From assembly GCA_958295665.1 (NCBI GenBank), contig OY282559.1, forward strand, positions 135,139,241 through 135,203,240: a stretch of 64,000 nucleotides of DNA, written 5' to 3'. The notes beneath the pieces were generated by a model. The model did no database searches and was not told the origin of the DNA. It saw only the letters and a list, made by a program, of their open reading frames with translations. The translations under genes were made by a program, and so were the position numbers. This DNA is from Tipula vernalis. Taxonomy: Eukaryota; Arthropoda; Insecta; Diptera; Tipulidae. This document shows positions 33,805-43,756 of this stretch, piece by piece. Position 1 is the first letter of the stretch, and the number at the start of each line of letters is the position of its first letter.

Positions 33805-34298
33805 AAACTCTCTATGTGTCCTTTGTTCGTTCCATTCTAGAATATGCTTCTCAGATTTGGTCACCATTTTATCATTGCCATTCATACAGAATTTAAAGCG
33901 TTCAAAAATAATTTCTTTTGTATGCGCTTCGCGGCTTACCTACGGAGCGAGTGCACCAATATGTACTACCTCCTTATAATGATCGTTGTAAATTATTAAA
34001 ATTACAACGATTAGATCACCGACGAGATGTTGCATCCGCTATCTTCGTTCAAGATGTTCTGACTTCCCGAATAGACTGTGTCGATTTACTGGCTCGTTTC
34101 AACTTTTACGCTCCTACACGTTGTTTGCGCCGTCGTCGTTTGTTACATATTGATCCGGTTTCTACAAACTTCGCACTCTCAGAACCAGTTTTGAGAATGT
34201 CGCGACTCTTTAATTCGGTTTATGACGTTTTCGATTTTAACATGACAAGAAATTCGTTTAGAAATGAGTTGTTTAGATTTTTGTCTATCATTAAATAA
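33750..34298 (+). pseudogene. CR1-like LINE (copy b) C-terminal domain
   Basis: After the frameshift the sequence reads LGFIKRNFKDFCDPLTLKTL, then YVSFVRSILEYASQIWSPFY, the post-RT thumb region of LINE ORF2 (x-S-L-V-R-S-x-L-E-Y-x-x-x-I-W-x-P). Two stops lie at about 33894 and 33909. 33918-34298 is open, with YVLPPYNDRCKLLKLQRLDH and RRDVASAIFVQDVLTSRIDC, ending in a normal stop 84 nt before the TAAA tail. Copy c (55337-56236) carries the equivalent block (ILPPYRGRCKLRNIEPL). Confidence 0.85.
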
Positions 34299-34381
34299 TT
34301 GTTAAATGTTATTTTTGTGCTAAAATATTGTATAATAACTGTTAATCTTTTTTGCATACCGATTGTATATTTACTGTAGGT

Positions 34382-34406
34382 TAAATAAATAAATAAATAA
34401 ATAAAA
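34382..34406 (+). repeat. (TAAA)n 3' tail of CR1-like LINE copy b
   Basis: Six tandem TAAA units close the element. The same tail type ends copy c at about 56323-56343. Short microsatellite tails instead of poly(A) fit CR1-type elements. Confidence 0.8.
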
Positions 34407-36492
34407 GTCTATTTTTGACGTTGGAACGAATTTTCCAACTAATACGTAATGTATGAACAACATATCAACATCATATTGTACACAGAGCCAGACTAGTAAA
34501 ACACAACAACTTTTGTGAACTAATATAAAATGAAACCGACTACAGAAATGGTTTCCCATACAAACATGATGGGGTTGAAATAACATAGAATCAATCGTAC
34601 CTCCCACAACAAGAGCCAACCAAAAGAGTTTCATTTCTTTTTGGCTCCAAGAAAACAACAAAAATAAATTTTTATGTGACAAATAAATAAGAAAATTAAA
34701 ATGTGTGCGTGTGTGTACGAAAAACTACCCTTAGTTAGAGAACAGAACTTTAAAAACCAAAAACAACAAAAACAAAAATGTTTTCTTCATCTTATGGGAA
34801 TAATTAAGTTTTGAAAAATTTACATAAAATTAATTATCCTTTACGCTTAGCTCAGATGTGGATATATAGTGTTCGTGTTGTTATGTTAGATTTAATCACC
34901 AAAGGATTCTTATTAAATTAATATTAGTTTTTGTTCTAAGCATGTGTACAAAAAAGGGTTGATATGGCGTATGTGACATTCTTTAATGTCATATAAAGCA
35001 TAACAAAAAATAAGACAGTTGACATGCTCGTATTTGTTTATATCATACTTAAAATGTCCTGTGGATTATTAACATTAATATAAATAGAAAAATCCTATGG
35101 TCCATTACAATTCGTGTAAATACTGCGAGAACAAAAAAATAAACAAAAAATTATGATTTTTAATCAACAAGGATATAATACGGAACAAAAACACTATACA
35201 AAAACAAAGGAAAATGTTATTCCAGTCTACTAAACTTCCAAAGGATCCCTGGTTGTTGTTCAACCCTTTTGATACGACAAAAAAAAAAAATCGTTTGTCA
35301 AACAGAGCGTTTGGTTTTGTTTTATACTTTTTTTTTTTTTATTTATTTTGATTTTGTGTGATGGATTTGTGATTTTTATGATTTTCTTGACTTTTGTTCG
35401 ATTTTCTTTGATTCAAATTTTTATCTGATAACTGTTCAAGTATATAAGTGTATGTGTACCGTACCATACGAATATTTTAGATGAGGCACCGTTTGACATA
35501 TCCTTTTAACCCTTTATTATAATGTGTGTGTGTGTGTGTGTGTGTGTATATAGGAAATCAATAATAATTTTTTTTTTGCCAAATCTAAATTAAAAGGTGT
35601 TTATCCTATTATCCTTTTTTTCCCATCGTTACAGATAACTCCTGTGATGATATTATAATATTAGAGAGGGTAATCATATCACAACAACATCAACCAGAAA
35701 AATGCAACCCTTTTTCCCATATCCGTATATTGCGAAACAATGCAGAAATACAGGTAGCTAGGTATGTAAACCTATATAGGACATAAATTTATAAGGAAGA
35801 CGATTTAAAAAAAAAAAAAGGATGTTTTATAATAAATGCTGTTATTTGAGGTAAATATTTGCACTTTTATCGTTGCAGTTTCTATATGTACTGTGCACAT
35901 TCGGTTTTGTTTAGTTTTTTGTATGCGCCTGTTAATCCGCAGCATAACACAATAAATAATGAACAGGATTTTTTTTGTAGTTGGAATACTGCTTGTTGTT
36001 GTTGTATAATGAAATGAAAAGGGATTTTTATTAGGATTTTATCAGTGCAAGGATAAATAGTAAAAATAAAAAAATTTTGCGTATGTACATAAACAAATTT
36101 GCATTGTTGCAATTTTTTATTTGGATCAACATGAGGATTAAATTATGGATTTTTTTTTTTTTGGTTAATTAGAATATGTACGTTTATTTTGTTGAGCGGA
36201 GAGATTTTTTGAATCATTAGGGATTTACATTTTGGGCAGCTGTAAAATTTGTTGTGCAATTAAAATTTGTATCAATAGAAGGTTCCATCTTTATCACATC
36301 GGAAATACAATTTACTGTTGCATTATCCTTGAAATTAATCTTTTAAGACACTGGCATATTTTAAGAGGCTGGAAAACACCTCAATATTTTTGTTGTGTTT
36401 TTCAACGGATATATTTTTATTATTGGTTATTGATTAACACAAAACAGTACTTACCAGGGACTGGAGTTGCTTTCCTCGATGCGAACAAGATC
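34407..36492. other. Non-coding AT-rich stretch with (GT)n
   Basis: A (TG)13 microsatellite lies at about 35523-35549. T runs occur near 35328-35340 and 36150-36160. A minus-strand frame of 103 codons at 34371-34682 overlaps the LINE tail and looks random. No gene supported. Confidence 0.5.
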
Positions 36493-36495
36493 TTA

Positions 36496-38692
36496 GGCTC
36501 GTATTTTTAAACAAGGATAAATCGACGGATTAATCCACAGTTTTCGAAAATCCGCTGATTTAGCCGAGGTTACTTTTGGTAATTTTAAACGAGGATAGAT
36601 CCGCGGATTTTTTGTGTCTTAATTTTGAACGAAGCTAAAACCGACGATTTTCGAAATCAATTTTCGAATAAATAACTGCTTGCTGGGACATGAGATTTGT
36701 CATTTTTTTTTGTTTGTTTTCCTCCCTATATTTTTATGTTTTATACCGTTGACAGACAAAATCATTATGGCAATAATCTCAGATCGCGGTTTCAAATTCT
36801 TTTTTAAAGTTTGCTCAAAAATGAAAATTGTTTCATATTCATCGAGTTTCAAACTATAGATTACGATAATCATATTATGAAACACAGTAATCCTAAAGTA
36901 TTTAAATCGTGTTGTAGACACATACACTAAAAATAATAACTACAGCTAGTTTGAGTCTGTTTTGGGTATTAGCAGTGATGCCGAAGTGAGTACGGTTGGA
37001 GTATTTATACTACTTTCGCTTAATCAGGCGAAAAAACCCTAAAATGTATTTCTTGCAGTAATGTGTCTCACTGACTGATTTTAGCAGATAATGTCAATTC
37101 AAACACAAAGGTTTTTTTTTAAGAATCGGGAGATTTGTTGGTAAAACTTACATCTTATGTACATCAACAGTATAAAAACATCAGGGCACTCTGCAGAAGG
37201 CACCAAATAAACTCAAACATGGCAGAAAAGTCATGATTTTAACTAAAACCGTTTATCTGGTTTGGCTAAATATTTAGATTAGAACCTCCTGAACATAAAA
37301 ATTATGCTACAAAACAAATTATGCAATCACTTAGTCTTGCCGGACAAAAACGATGTATAGAAGTCTGTATTTACAATATTCTCAAATCCTTCCTTAGTAG
37401 ATTAGGACTTCTTGAATATAAAAATAATACTTTAAGAAAATTTCTGCAGTCACTTAACCTTTCCAAATTAGAAACTTGAATGGAAGTGTGGATTTATGCA
37501 GTGTAATATAGCGTATTTTACTCATTCAATACGCCTGAAAATCAAAATTCTCAAATCGTTTCTTTGGGTCAAAGTTTAGGTCAAAACCTCGAGATTATAA
37601 AAATGTTGCTGAATATTACTGGCAAAGAAATAATTTGAGAATATTGAATTCAGGCGTATTACATGATTTAAATTTGGCTTAACCACACCACACTGCATTT
37701 GAATAAAATTCAGAAGATCTGAAAGTAAAGTAATAATAACCTAAGCTTTAGTTCCAATTTGTGACATTTTTTAGTGTATCTGGGCCCTAGTTCGGATTTA
37801 GATAGAAACATACTGTGAATTTGAAGATGACTGCCAACAAACAGCAAAAAATTAAACTGAAGTGAAATAATTATCGAGAAAATGATGCAAGCAAAAAGCC
37901 AGCTATCTCCCAAATTATAAGAGTTTCTTGAATTTATGTTATAAGAACCATTTTACAAATTTAATACTAAAGCTTTAGCTTGGGAAGCCATAGTTACGCT
38001 ACAGTTGTGGAGATTTTTTTTTAATATAAAATTTGAAACGTCCTCCGCTTAAAGTCTTCAGAACGGCAGCACTGAGTATTAGTCTTCAGTCAATATCTTG
38101 ATTAGTGGTATACATGTACAAGAAATAAATAAAATGGAAAGCGAGTTGTGGACGTAATATGCGGTATTATAAGCGATAATATGCGTACAAAGGTTCCAGA
38201 TCTTCTCGGAGGGTGTTGGTCAAATAATGAAACCCTTCTTTAGAATACCAGAATCGGCGCCGAGACTCTTCCTTATTGTGAAACTCCACGTCTATTCTAT
38301 CGTGAAATACTTTAGGACGTTTAGATCGTATCGACAATATTATACCGTAATCTGATTCACCGCAAACTCTGATGACGAAGATGGAGATTCATTAAATATA
38401 TTTTCTGTTTTTAACTTAAATTTTCAAAAATTAATTAAAATTTAAATTTGTGATTCATTATCTACAAATATTTAGTTTTGTATATGTGATTTGACAGATC
38501 GTAAATGACGTTTTATATTTCCGAATTTTCGAAAATAGCCGTATCCACTGTTTTAGCCATCGATATCGAGGTATAAATCCGAGGATACAATTTTAATCCA
38601 GGTTTGATTCAGTGGATTTATCTTCATTTAGAAATGCGAAAGGAGGGATAAATTCGCGGATTTAACACTATCCCCGTTTAAAATTACGGGCC
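36496..38692. mobile_element. PIF/Harbinger-like DNA transposon, no transposase seen
   Basis: The left end GGCTCGTATTTTTAAACAAG is matched, inverted, by the right end, whose complement starts GGCCCGTAATTTTAAACGGG. TTA flanks both sides (36493-36495, 38693-38695), the target duplication of PIF/Harbinger elements. Subterminal zones (36510-36660 and 38560-38690) contain several inverted and direct copies of a GGATAAATCCGCGGATT-like motif. The interior holds a degenerate 115-bp tandem duplication (about 37262-37375 and 37382-37498), an inverted pair (37527-37562 and 37622-37662), and a dispersed repeat at 38025-38072. No transposase or Myb-like motif could be found, so it is non-autonomous or fully decayed. 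Confidence 0.7.
38025..38072 (+). repeat. Dispersed repeat, copy 2 (partner at 1727-1775)
   Basis: AAAATTTGAAACGTCCTCCG and the following bases through CAGCACT align with 1727-1775 with about 8 differences over 46 bp. It lies inside the Harbinger-like element. Confidence 0.45.
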
Positions 38693-38695
38693 TTA

Positions 38696-39540
38696 AGGTT
38701 GTTAGCCTCTTCAATCCACTCACTAACGGCGCTTTTGTAACGATGGAAATAATCGATTTGCCCTATTGTTCAGAATGCTAACCACCTGGAGTGCACAATA
38801 ATTGTTCTAATATTGCTACCGCTTCTACTCTAAATTCGTACCATTATCCAAAATAATATTGTGGCCTTCGAAATTGAATTTTTTCATTTTTATTTATTAA
38901 AATTTTCTGTGATAGGCAGAGCGAAATAATTTTGCCACAGTAGCCATCACCATCGACAAAATCCAAGTGTTTCCATGAAATTTAAAGTTGAAATAATTTT
39001 GTTTTGATTACGTCAGCGAAGAAAATAATCCCGAAATACATTCAGTGAAATGGAGCCGCTTGCCATATTTTCAAATCAGTTATGACTAACTGGCGCAGAA
39101 TTTTATGTATGCCAGTCTACAAGACCAAGCCACTCTCGGGAGCGTATACAATTTGGCAAAATTGTAATTTGGCTCATTTGACAGTTGTTTCATGTTATTG
39201 CCCGAAGTGTGATGTGGATAATGGTTGAATGTTCCAAATAATATATTGGCTTCCATGCAGAATTTACAGACTGGAAATAAGAAGTTTAGTTGAGATGTTC
39301 GAGACAAATTTTTATTCCTCAACAGTGACCTAAAACCAGCCAATGGATTAACCGGTGACCAATCCGCATCATCGTCAAGCAGTGTGCCACAATAATGCGT
39401 CATTCCAGATTATCGAGACGCTGTTTGCGACAAGAGTTATATGACTATCGAACCACCATTCGGCACTCCGTTCTCGGGCATCAAGACACCGACTACTTTA
39501 AGGAATTTTGTTGAGTGATACGAAGCTATCTCAATTACTC
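38696..39540. other. Unassigned; may include upstream gag of Gypsy fragment B
   Basis: No secure motif. A 105-codon minus-strand frame at 39086-39403 has no convincing relative. The last 150 bp (IIETLFATRV-like on plus) may be the start of a decayed Gag. Confidence 0.35.
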
Positions 39541-40470
39541 CGAAAGTTATAAGCCATCGGTGGGTCTGAGGTTACCGCGGATCTCTTAAGAACGTTATTG
39601 ATGGAGCAACTTTCAGTTCGAGCTCAAGAAATGTTAGCCCAAACCACCGTTTCCTAAGCGGCGATAAAACTAGCCAAACGAGCAGAGAGAGAATTCTCGA
39701 AGCAATGGCACAAATAAAGGTAATGTCGGTTACTCCATCATCAATGTTGAGCAACGATCTATCATTCGCCAAACGATTCAATGAGCAGAAAATATTGCAA
39801 CACGATTGTGTCTTTTTTATTATATATTCAAGGAAGCAGTACGGAATTGCAGACCGAACTGTCCCAATTGGGAGGTTTTAGAGACAAAAAACTGAATTCG
39901 CCAGTGCAAACGGACTTGTTTTGGTAATGCATAAGAATGGTTCCTTCAAATTTATGATGGACTTTCGTGGTGGCCAATGCAACGATTTTTGAAACCAGTT
40001 GGGCCTCTTAGTTGTATCCAGCATGGTCGATTACTGGATCCAGCGACATCATTGCTCTCGTTAGTCGTCAAAGTGCATGACAATATACTCACAGTTCGAG
40101 AGTGATCAACTCCATTACAGTCGACAACTGAATTCTTCATCTACTAGTTAAATATAAAGAAATCACTCGCGGGAGCTAGGCGCACAAACTTTTAAAACAA
40201 AAGGTTACACATCACGTATTGACTCGTGGACCGCTGGTTTTTGCCAAGCTTAGACGACTAAGCACAAAGAAATTAGTGGTCGCTAAAAAAGAATTCGAAT
40301 TCAATATTGAACAAGGCATCTGCGGACGTTCCGATAGTGCCCGGCAAGCCCGCTTCATCTCGTCCCGAAAAAGAAAGGTGAATTTTGACCTTGCGGGGAT
40401 TATTGAGCTCTAATATACGTCACGTTGCGAAACCAGTACCCCGTATTTACAATTCACCCATCAGTTGGAA
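39541..40470 (+). pseudogene. Ty3/Gypsy fragment B: gag end, protease end, RT start
   Basis: 39571-39690 reads SEVTADLLRTLLMEQLSVRA then QEMLAQTTVS, a stop, and IKLAKRAERI, the C-terminal Gag helix repeat of arthropod Gypsy elements (LLRTLWxQxLPxxVQxIL ... LAxxADRI). At about 39960-40070 come WTFVVANATIF and QHGRLLDPATSLLSLVVKV, the end of the protease (WxFVVADVTxPILGADFLxxxGLLVDL ... RLID). At 40209-40413 HHVLTRGPLVFAKLRRLSTK and LVVAKKEFEFNIEQGICGRS give the RT N-terminus (HHIxTxGPPVxAxxRRL). Traces (TLRNQYPVFTI) persist to about 40465. Frame changes and stops throughout. No LTR, RT core or integrase. A different lineage from elements A and 43211-48208. Confidence 0.75.
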
Positions 40471-41648
40471 GACTCCACAGTGTTTCTCATCATATTGATT
40501 TCTGAGAAGCAACTCCTTCCCATTTGTAAAACGATTACGTTGAATCCCTCCAATAAAAAAATGTCATTAAAAGTTTATCCAGAAGTCGTCAATTTGAGCA
40601 AATCAGTCTGGGAATATCTTCTAAGAGTTATAACAAATTTGGCCATTCTCTAGAAACTAAAATATCTCTAGATTAAAACTTGACCCATTTTCGAACAATT
40701 TATTCCTCTCCCAAACCTAGCATTTCTGCAACCTGGCGTTTTGAGTTAACTGCATTTGTTTTTGTTAACGCATCAAACTAAACGAAATAGAAGAACTATC
40801 AGACTTGAATTCTTTCATTTAGGAATATCTTCTTCTGTCACTGAAGGCGTGGACATATTTGCCAAACCTTTGAACTCATCAATAAATTCTGTATCATTCC
40901 TTTCAAGTTCAGAGTCTTTAGTTCTTCAAGTGCTTCTTTCTGCGGTGATAGTCTGGATATTTTTATTTCACAATTCTTCAAGTGCTGGAACTTTCTAATT
41001 CGCTTGATAGGAAGCACTCCTTTATGTGTTCATGAAGGCACAAGTAATAAAAGTCTTAAATCATTCATCAATTAAAAAGAATTCCCGATTAGTTAGTAGA
41101 AGCTTAAATTGGGATTGTCAAAAAAAAATATCAAGTTTTTGATGCCCAATCAAACGTACAGGTAGAATAATCGGGATATTGGTTAATATATGTAAACATT
41201 TTATTGAGGTTGTGTTAGTTTGATTTTGCATAAAATTACACAGAACTAAACAAACTCGTAAAACGTCCCGAGTGATCAAAAACCAAGAATTTTTTGGTAT
41301 TGGTAGCTAATACAAAAATCTTGCAAAAAATCACGATTTGCCAAAACTGATTTAAATCAAAAAAATAAATGATTTATTCTTAAGTCGGACTAATAATGAA
41401 TGGGCCTAGAAAACTATCATCCCAGACATTCCTTCCAGAGCGCCGAGTTGGAAGAATTTAAATCCGCTCCACTTTTAAATATCCCTCAGATTCAATTTAA
41501 TTCACTGTAGGGTGCGTAGTAATATCTTGTTCGGATAAGTAAATTGGAAAATATTCTGAAAGCTCTTTTAATTTGTAATAGAGTGTGAGATTTAGAGAAT
41601 TTTTTTTCGAATCAGTAAACGTAACCATCGTCGATTCAAACTCGGCCA
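40471..41648. other. Non-coding, nothing recognised
   Basis: Short frames at 40465-40653 and 40756-40998 lack motifs. The palm of the Gypsy RT expected after fragment B is absent. Confidence 0.45.
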
Positions 41649-42905
41649 CATTATTATTATTATTATTATTTACTGGAGGGCCATGTGGGCGATAAGCCAC
41701 CTCGCACCGCGACCTAAAAGATCTATTGTGCTGGACCCTACTTAATTATCCGTCCATTCAATATTCAGGCTCTTAATGAATCTGACAATACTACTGGCCG
41801 GTACAAGATACATACTATCCGGGCTCATTTTTCTCCCTCCTAGATGTTGCAGTCTTTGCTGGAAAATGGCTGGGCAATGGCACAGAACATGTTCCGCTGA
41901 TTCCGCTTCCAGACCGCAGAAGCGGCATCCATTTGTCGTACTTAGGCCCATCTTCTTAAGGTGATACCTTAAGGGGACATGACCTGTGAGGAAGCCAGTA
42001 AGCAGCCTCAACTCAGGTTTCCTAAGTTCAAGACACTCCATAACCCTGACAAACGAAGGTGATATAAATTTCTTCGCCTGCCGTAAACCTGGAATTCTGC
42101 GCCAGTAGGAGGACTTTTGAACATCCTCCCAGCGTTTTACCGCTGCTCTAAGGTATCCCTTAGTGACACCGCAGAAGGGTTCTGGTCCAAAAAATGGAGA
42201 GACAGAACCCTCACGGGCGAGGCCATCAGCTGCCTCGTTTCCTTTGATTCCAGTATGACCTGGCACCCACATAAGCGTTACCTTATTTGAGCCTGCAAGA
42301 TGTTTAATAACCTTCAGACAATCCCATACCAGCCTTGACTCAACGGTACAAGACCTAAGAGCTTTTAAGGCTGATTGGCTGTCTGATACAATATAAATCT
42401 TTGCATCGTTTAGGCCTTTTGCTATGCCTATCCTAGCGCAAAGTTCTATAGCATGTACTTCTGCTTGAAAAACGGTAGCATTGGTACCCAAGGACTTCGA
42501 GAGGGTAGTGCCACTCCCGTGTATTCCTATCCCCGCCCCATCTTCCGTTTTTGATCCATCTGTAAACCATACCATGGACCTTAGCTCAAATGATGGTCCA
42601 CCTGCCCTCCACACATCCCGGTCAGGTAACCTAACACAGAATGGTTTGTGGAAGTCTTGTTTAGCTGGCATACAGTCGGAAGGCATTCCTATGGTAGGGT
42701 GTGTCTGAAATTCCTTAAGGATTTCCATATGACCCACCATATTGCCTGGCTTGATATTTCCTTCCGCCTGCATTTTCAGGGCCATACTTGCAGCGTCCTT
42801 TTTAATATGCAGGTGTAACGGTGTCAGTCCTAGAAGTGTCTCCACCCCCGCGGTTGGACATGACTTCATTGAGCCAGTGGCTCAAACTAGCCTTTAGAGT
42901 ATTAC
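41649..42905 (-). mobile_element. I-clade LINE, 5' truncated, with RNase H and (TAA)n tail
   Basis: Minus-strand element. It ends at the (TAA)8 tract at 41649-41672 (TTA on plus), then a 3' UTR of about 70 nt, then the ORF2 end. It is the same family as 26416-26845, with nearly identical 3' UTR and C-terminus. Upstream of 42869 the frame continues as ATGSMKSCPT preceded by stops, so the element has decayed or is truncated by about 42905. Confidence 0.85.
41742..42869 (-). CDS. LINE ORF2 C-terminal part: RNase H and zinc-binding end
   Basis: A 375-codon open frame, the 3' third of an I-clade ORF2. The first 80 residues (PTAGVETLLGLTPLHLHIKK) are the post-RT linker. RNase H spans about residues 95-225, with all four acidic positions: WFTDGSKTEDGAGIG (Asp), FQAEVHAIEL (Glu), YIVSDSQSALKAL (Asp), and VPGHTGIKGNEAADGLAREG (His and Asp). 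A C-terminal block has GCRFCGLEAESAEHVLCHCP, a CCHC-type motif common in R1/I-type LINEs. RNase H removes RNA from the cDNA hybrid. The frame is open, but it is a fragment without RT or endonuclease, so on its own it is not an active element. The start Met is internal to the original protein. Confidence 0.85.
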   Translation of the reverse strand: MKSCPTAGVETLLGLTPLHLHIKKDAASMALKMQAEGNIKPGNMVGHMEILKEFQTHPTIGMPSDCMPAKQDFHKPFCVRLPDRDVWRAGGPSFELRSMVWFTDGSKTEDGAGIGIHGSGTTLSKSLGTNATVFQAEVHAIELCARIGIAKGLNDAKIYIVSDSQSALKALRSCTVESRLVWDCLKVIKHLAGSNKVTLMWVPGHTGIKGNEAADGLAREGSVSPFFGPEPFCGVTKGYLRAAVKRWEDVQKSSYWRRIPGLRQAKKFISPSFVRVMECLELRKPELRLLTGFLTGHVPLRYHLKKMGLSTTNGCRFCGLEAESAEHVLCHCPAIFQQRLQHLGGRKMSPDSMYLVPASSIVRFIKSLNIEWTDN

Positions 42906-42954
42906 GTTTGAGGTGGATTGCATTGTTGTGATTTGTCAATGGCTATCAGTGGAA

Positions 42955-43206
42955 AAAGATCAGTTCAAGTTTCAGTGCGAAATCTGTGGAAATCTGATTT
43001 TTCAAAAATCATTGGAAATATGGTACAAGTCTGGGTTGGAGATGGATTGATTTGACATTAGCTACCACTCGACGAAACTCAGTTCAAGTTTTTCGTCGGA
43101 AATCTGGGAAAATTCGATAAAGTTTCTAGCCGAGTGTAAAAAGTCCGTAATGCAGATTGTGTTTTCTCGGTAAACGACCATGGATATCTGGCTAGCATTG
43201 AAGACT
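42955..43206. repeat. Two diverged repeat units next to the LTR element
   Basis: GATCAGTTCAAGTTTCAGTG (42958 on) and CTCAGTTCAAGTTTTTCGTC (43079 on), each followed by a GAAATCTGNGGAAAATC-like stretch, form a tandem pair about 120 bp apart. A weaker third copy appears right after the LTR element (about 48226-48265). The retrotransposon seems to have landed in this small array. Confidence 0.4.
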
Positions 43207-43210
43207 CTTG

Positions 43211-43408
43211 TAAAACCCGATTTGTAATTTAAAATTTTAGGGTAAACAAAATAAAAGTCAACGGTTAGTCGATAACGCAGAAAAAAATTTTATTAAAAAA
43301 ACCAATAATTTACGTCTTTTTTCTTTGACATACTTTTTAAAACTAAACTATTTTCTCCTTTGTTTGTCTTCGTTGATTTTTTTTTTGTTACAGGGTATTC
43401 CTGTTTCA
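43211..43408 (-). repeat. 3' LTR of the Ty3/Gypsy element
   Basis: In element orientation it starts TGAAACAGGAATACCCTGTA and ends AATCGGGTTTTA. It differs from the other LTR by about 4 substitutions. Given the CTTG duplication, the termini are TG...TA rather than the usual TG...CA. Confidence 0.95.
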
Positions 43409-43756
43409 GTCGTCCATCCTGTCACCAGAGATGTCCTCATCGATGTCGTCGATATTTCCTGCTTCCTCCAGATCTTCTAACGTACACCAAGGCTTTAATC
43501 GATCTGAACTGCATACCCCATCAAATTTCCGCTGAGTTTGTTCGGCTCCTGAAACATCGACAATGTGATATCTATCGTTACCAAGCGCTTTATCAATTAA
43601 ATATGGTCCCCGATATTTTGGAATTAACTTTCTTGATGTACCACTTGGGGCACCGCCTTCCCACTTTACGAATACCATATCGCCTTCGTTGTAGGGCACA
43701 GTGTGCTTTATCAAAACGTTGTTTCTGGTGTATGCCAGCTGCTTTCGTTCTCTCAT
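43409..43756 (-). pseudogene. Integrase C-terminal (GPY/F) tail, frameshifted from pol
   Basis: This frame carries VPYNEGDMVFVKWEGGAPSG then KLIPKYRGPYLIDKALGNDR, the GPY/F module that ends many Gypsy integrases and helps target selection. It continues the polyprotein whose main frame breaks near 43720 (after KQRFDKAH). A single-base indel in that spot explains both frames. It ends with an acidic tail (DIDEDISGD) at a stop directly beside the 3' LTR. Functional only if joined to the upstream frame, so listed as broken. Confidence 0.85.

Larger units (their letters stand above)
31405..34406 (+). mobile_element. CR1-like LINE (copy b), near full-length ORF2 with (TAAA)n tail
   Basis: The endonuclease, RT and C-terminal domain lie in order on plus, followed by a 3' UTR of about 80 nt and a TAAA microsatellite at 34382-34406. 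ORF1 is not seen. The upstream limit lies near 31400. Broken by about five frameshifts or stops. Confidence 0.85.

Noticed and set aside
39086..39403. 105-codon minus-strand frame starting with a GTLLDDDAD string, first suspected as env-like
   Set aside because: No fusion-peptide or heptad pattern follows, and the next bases on plus belong to a Gypsy gag; judged coincidental.
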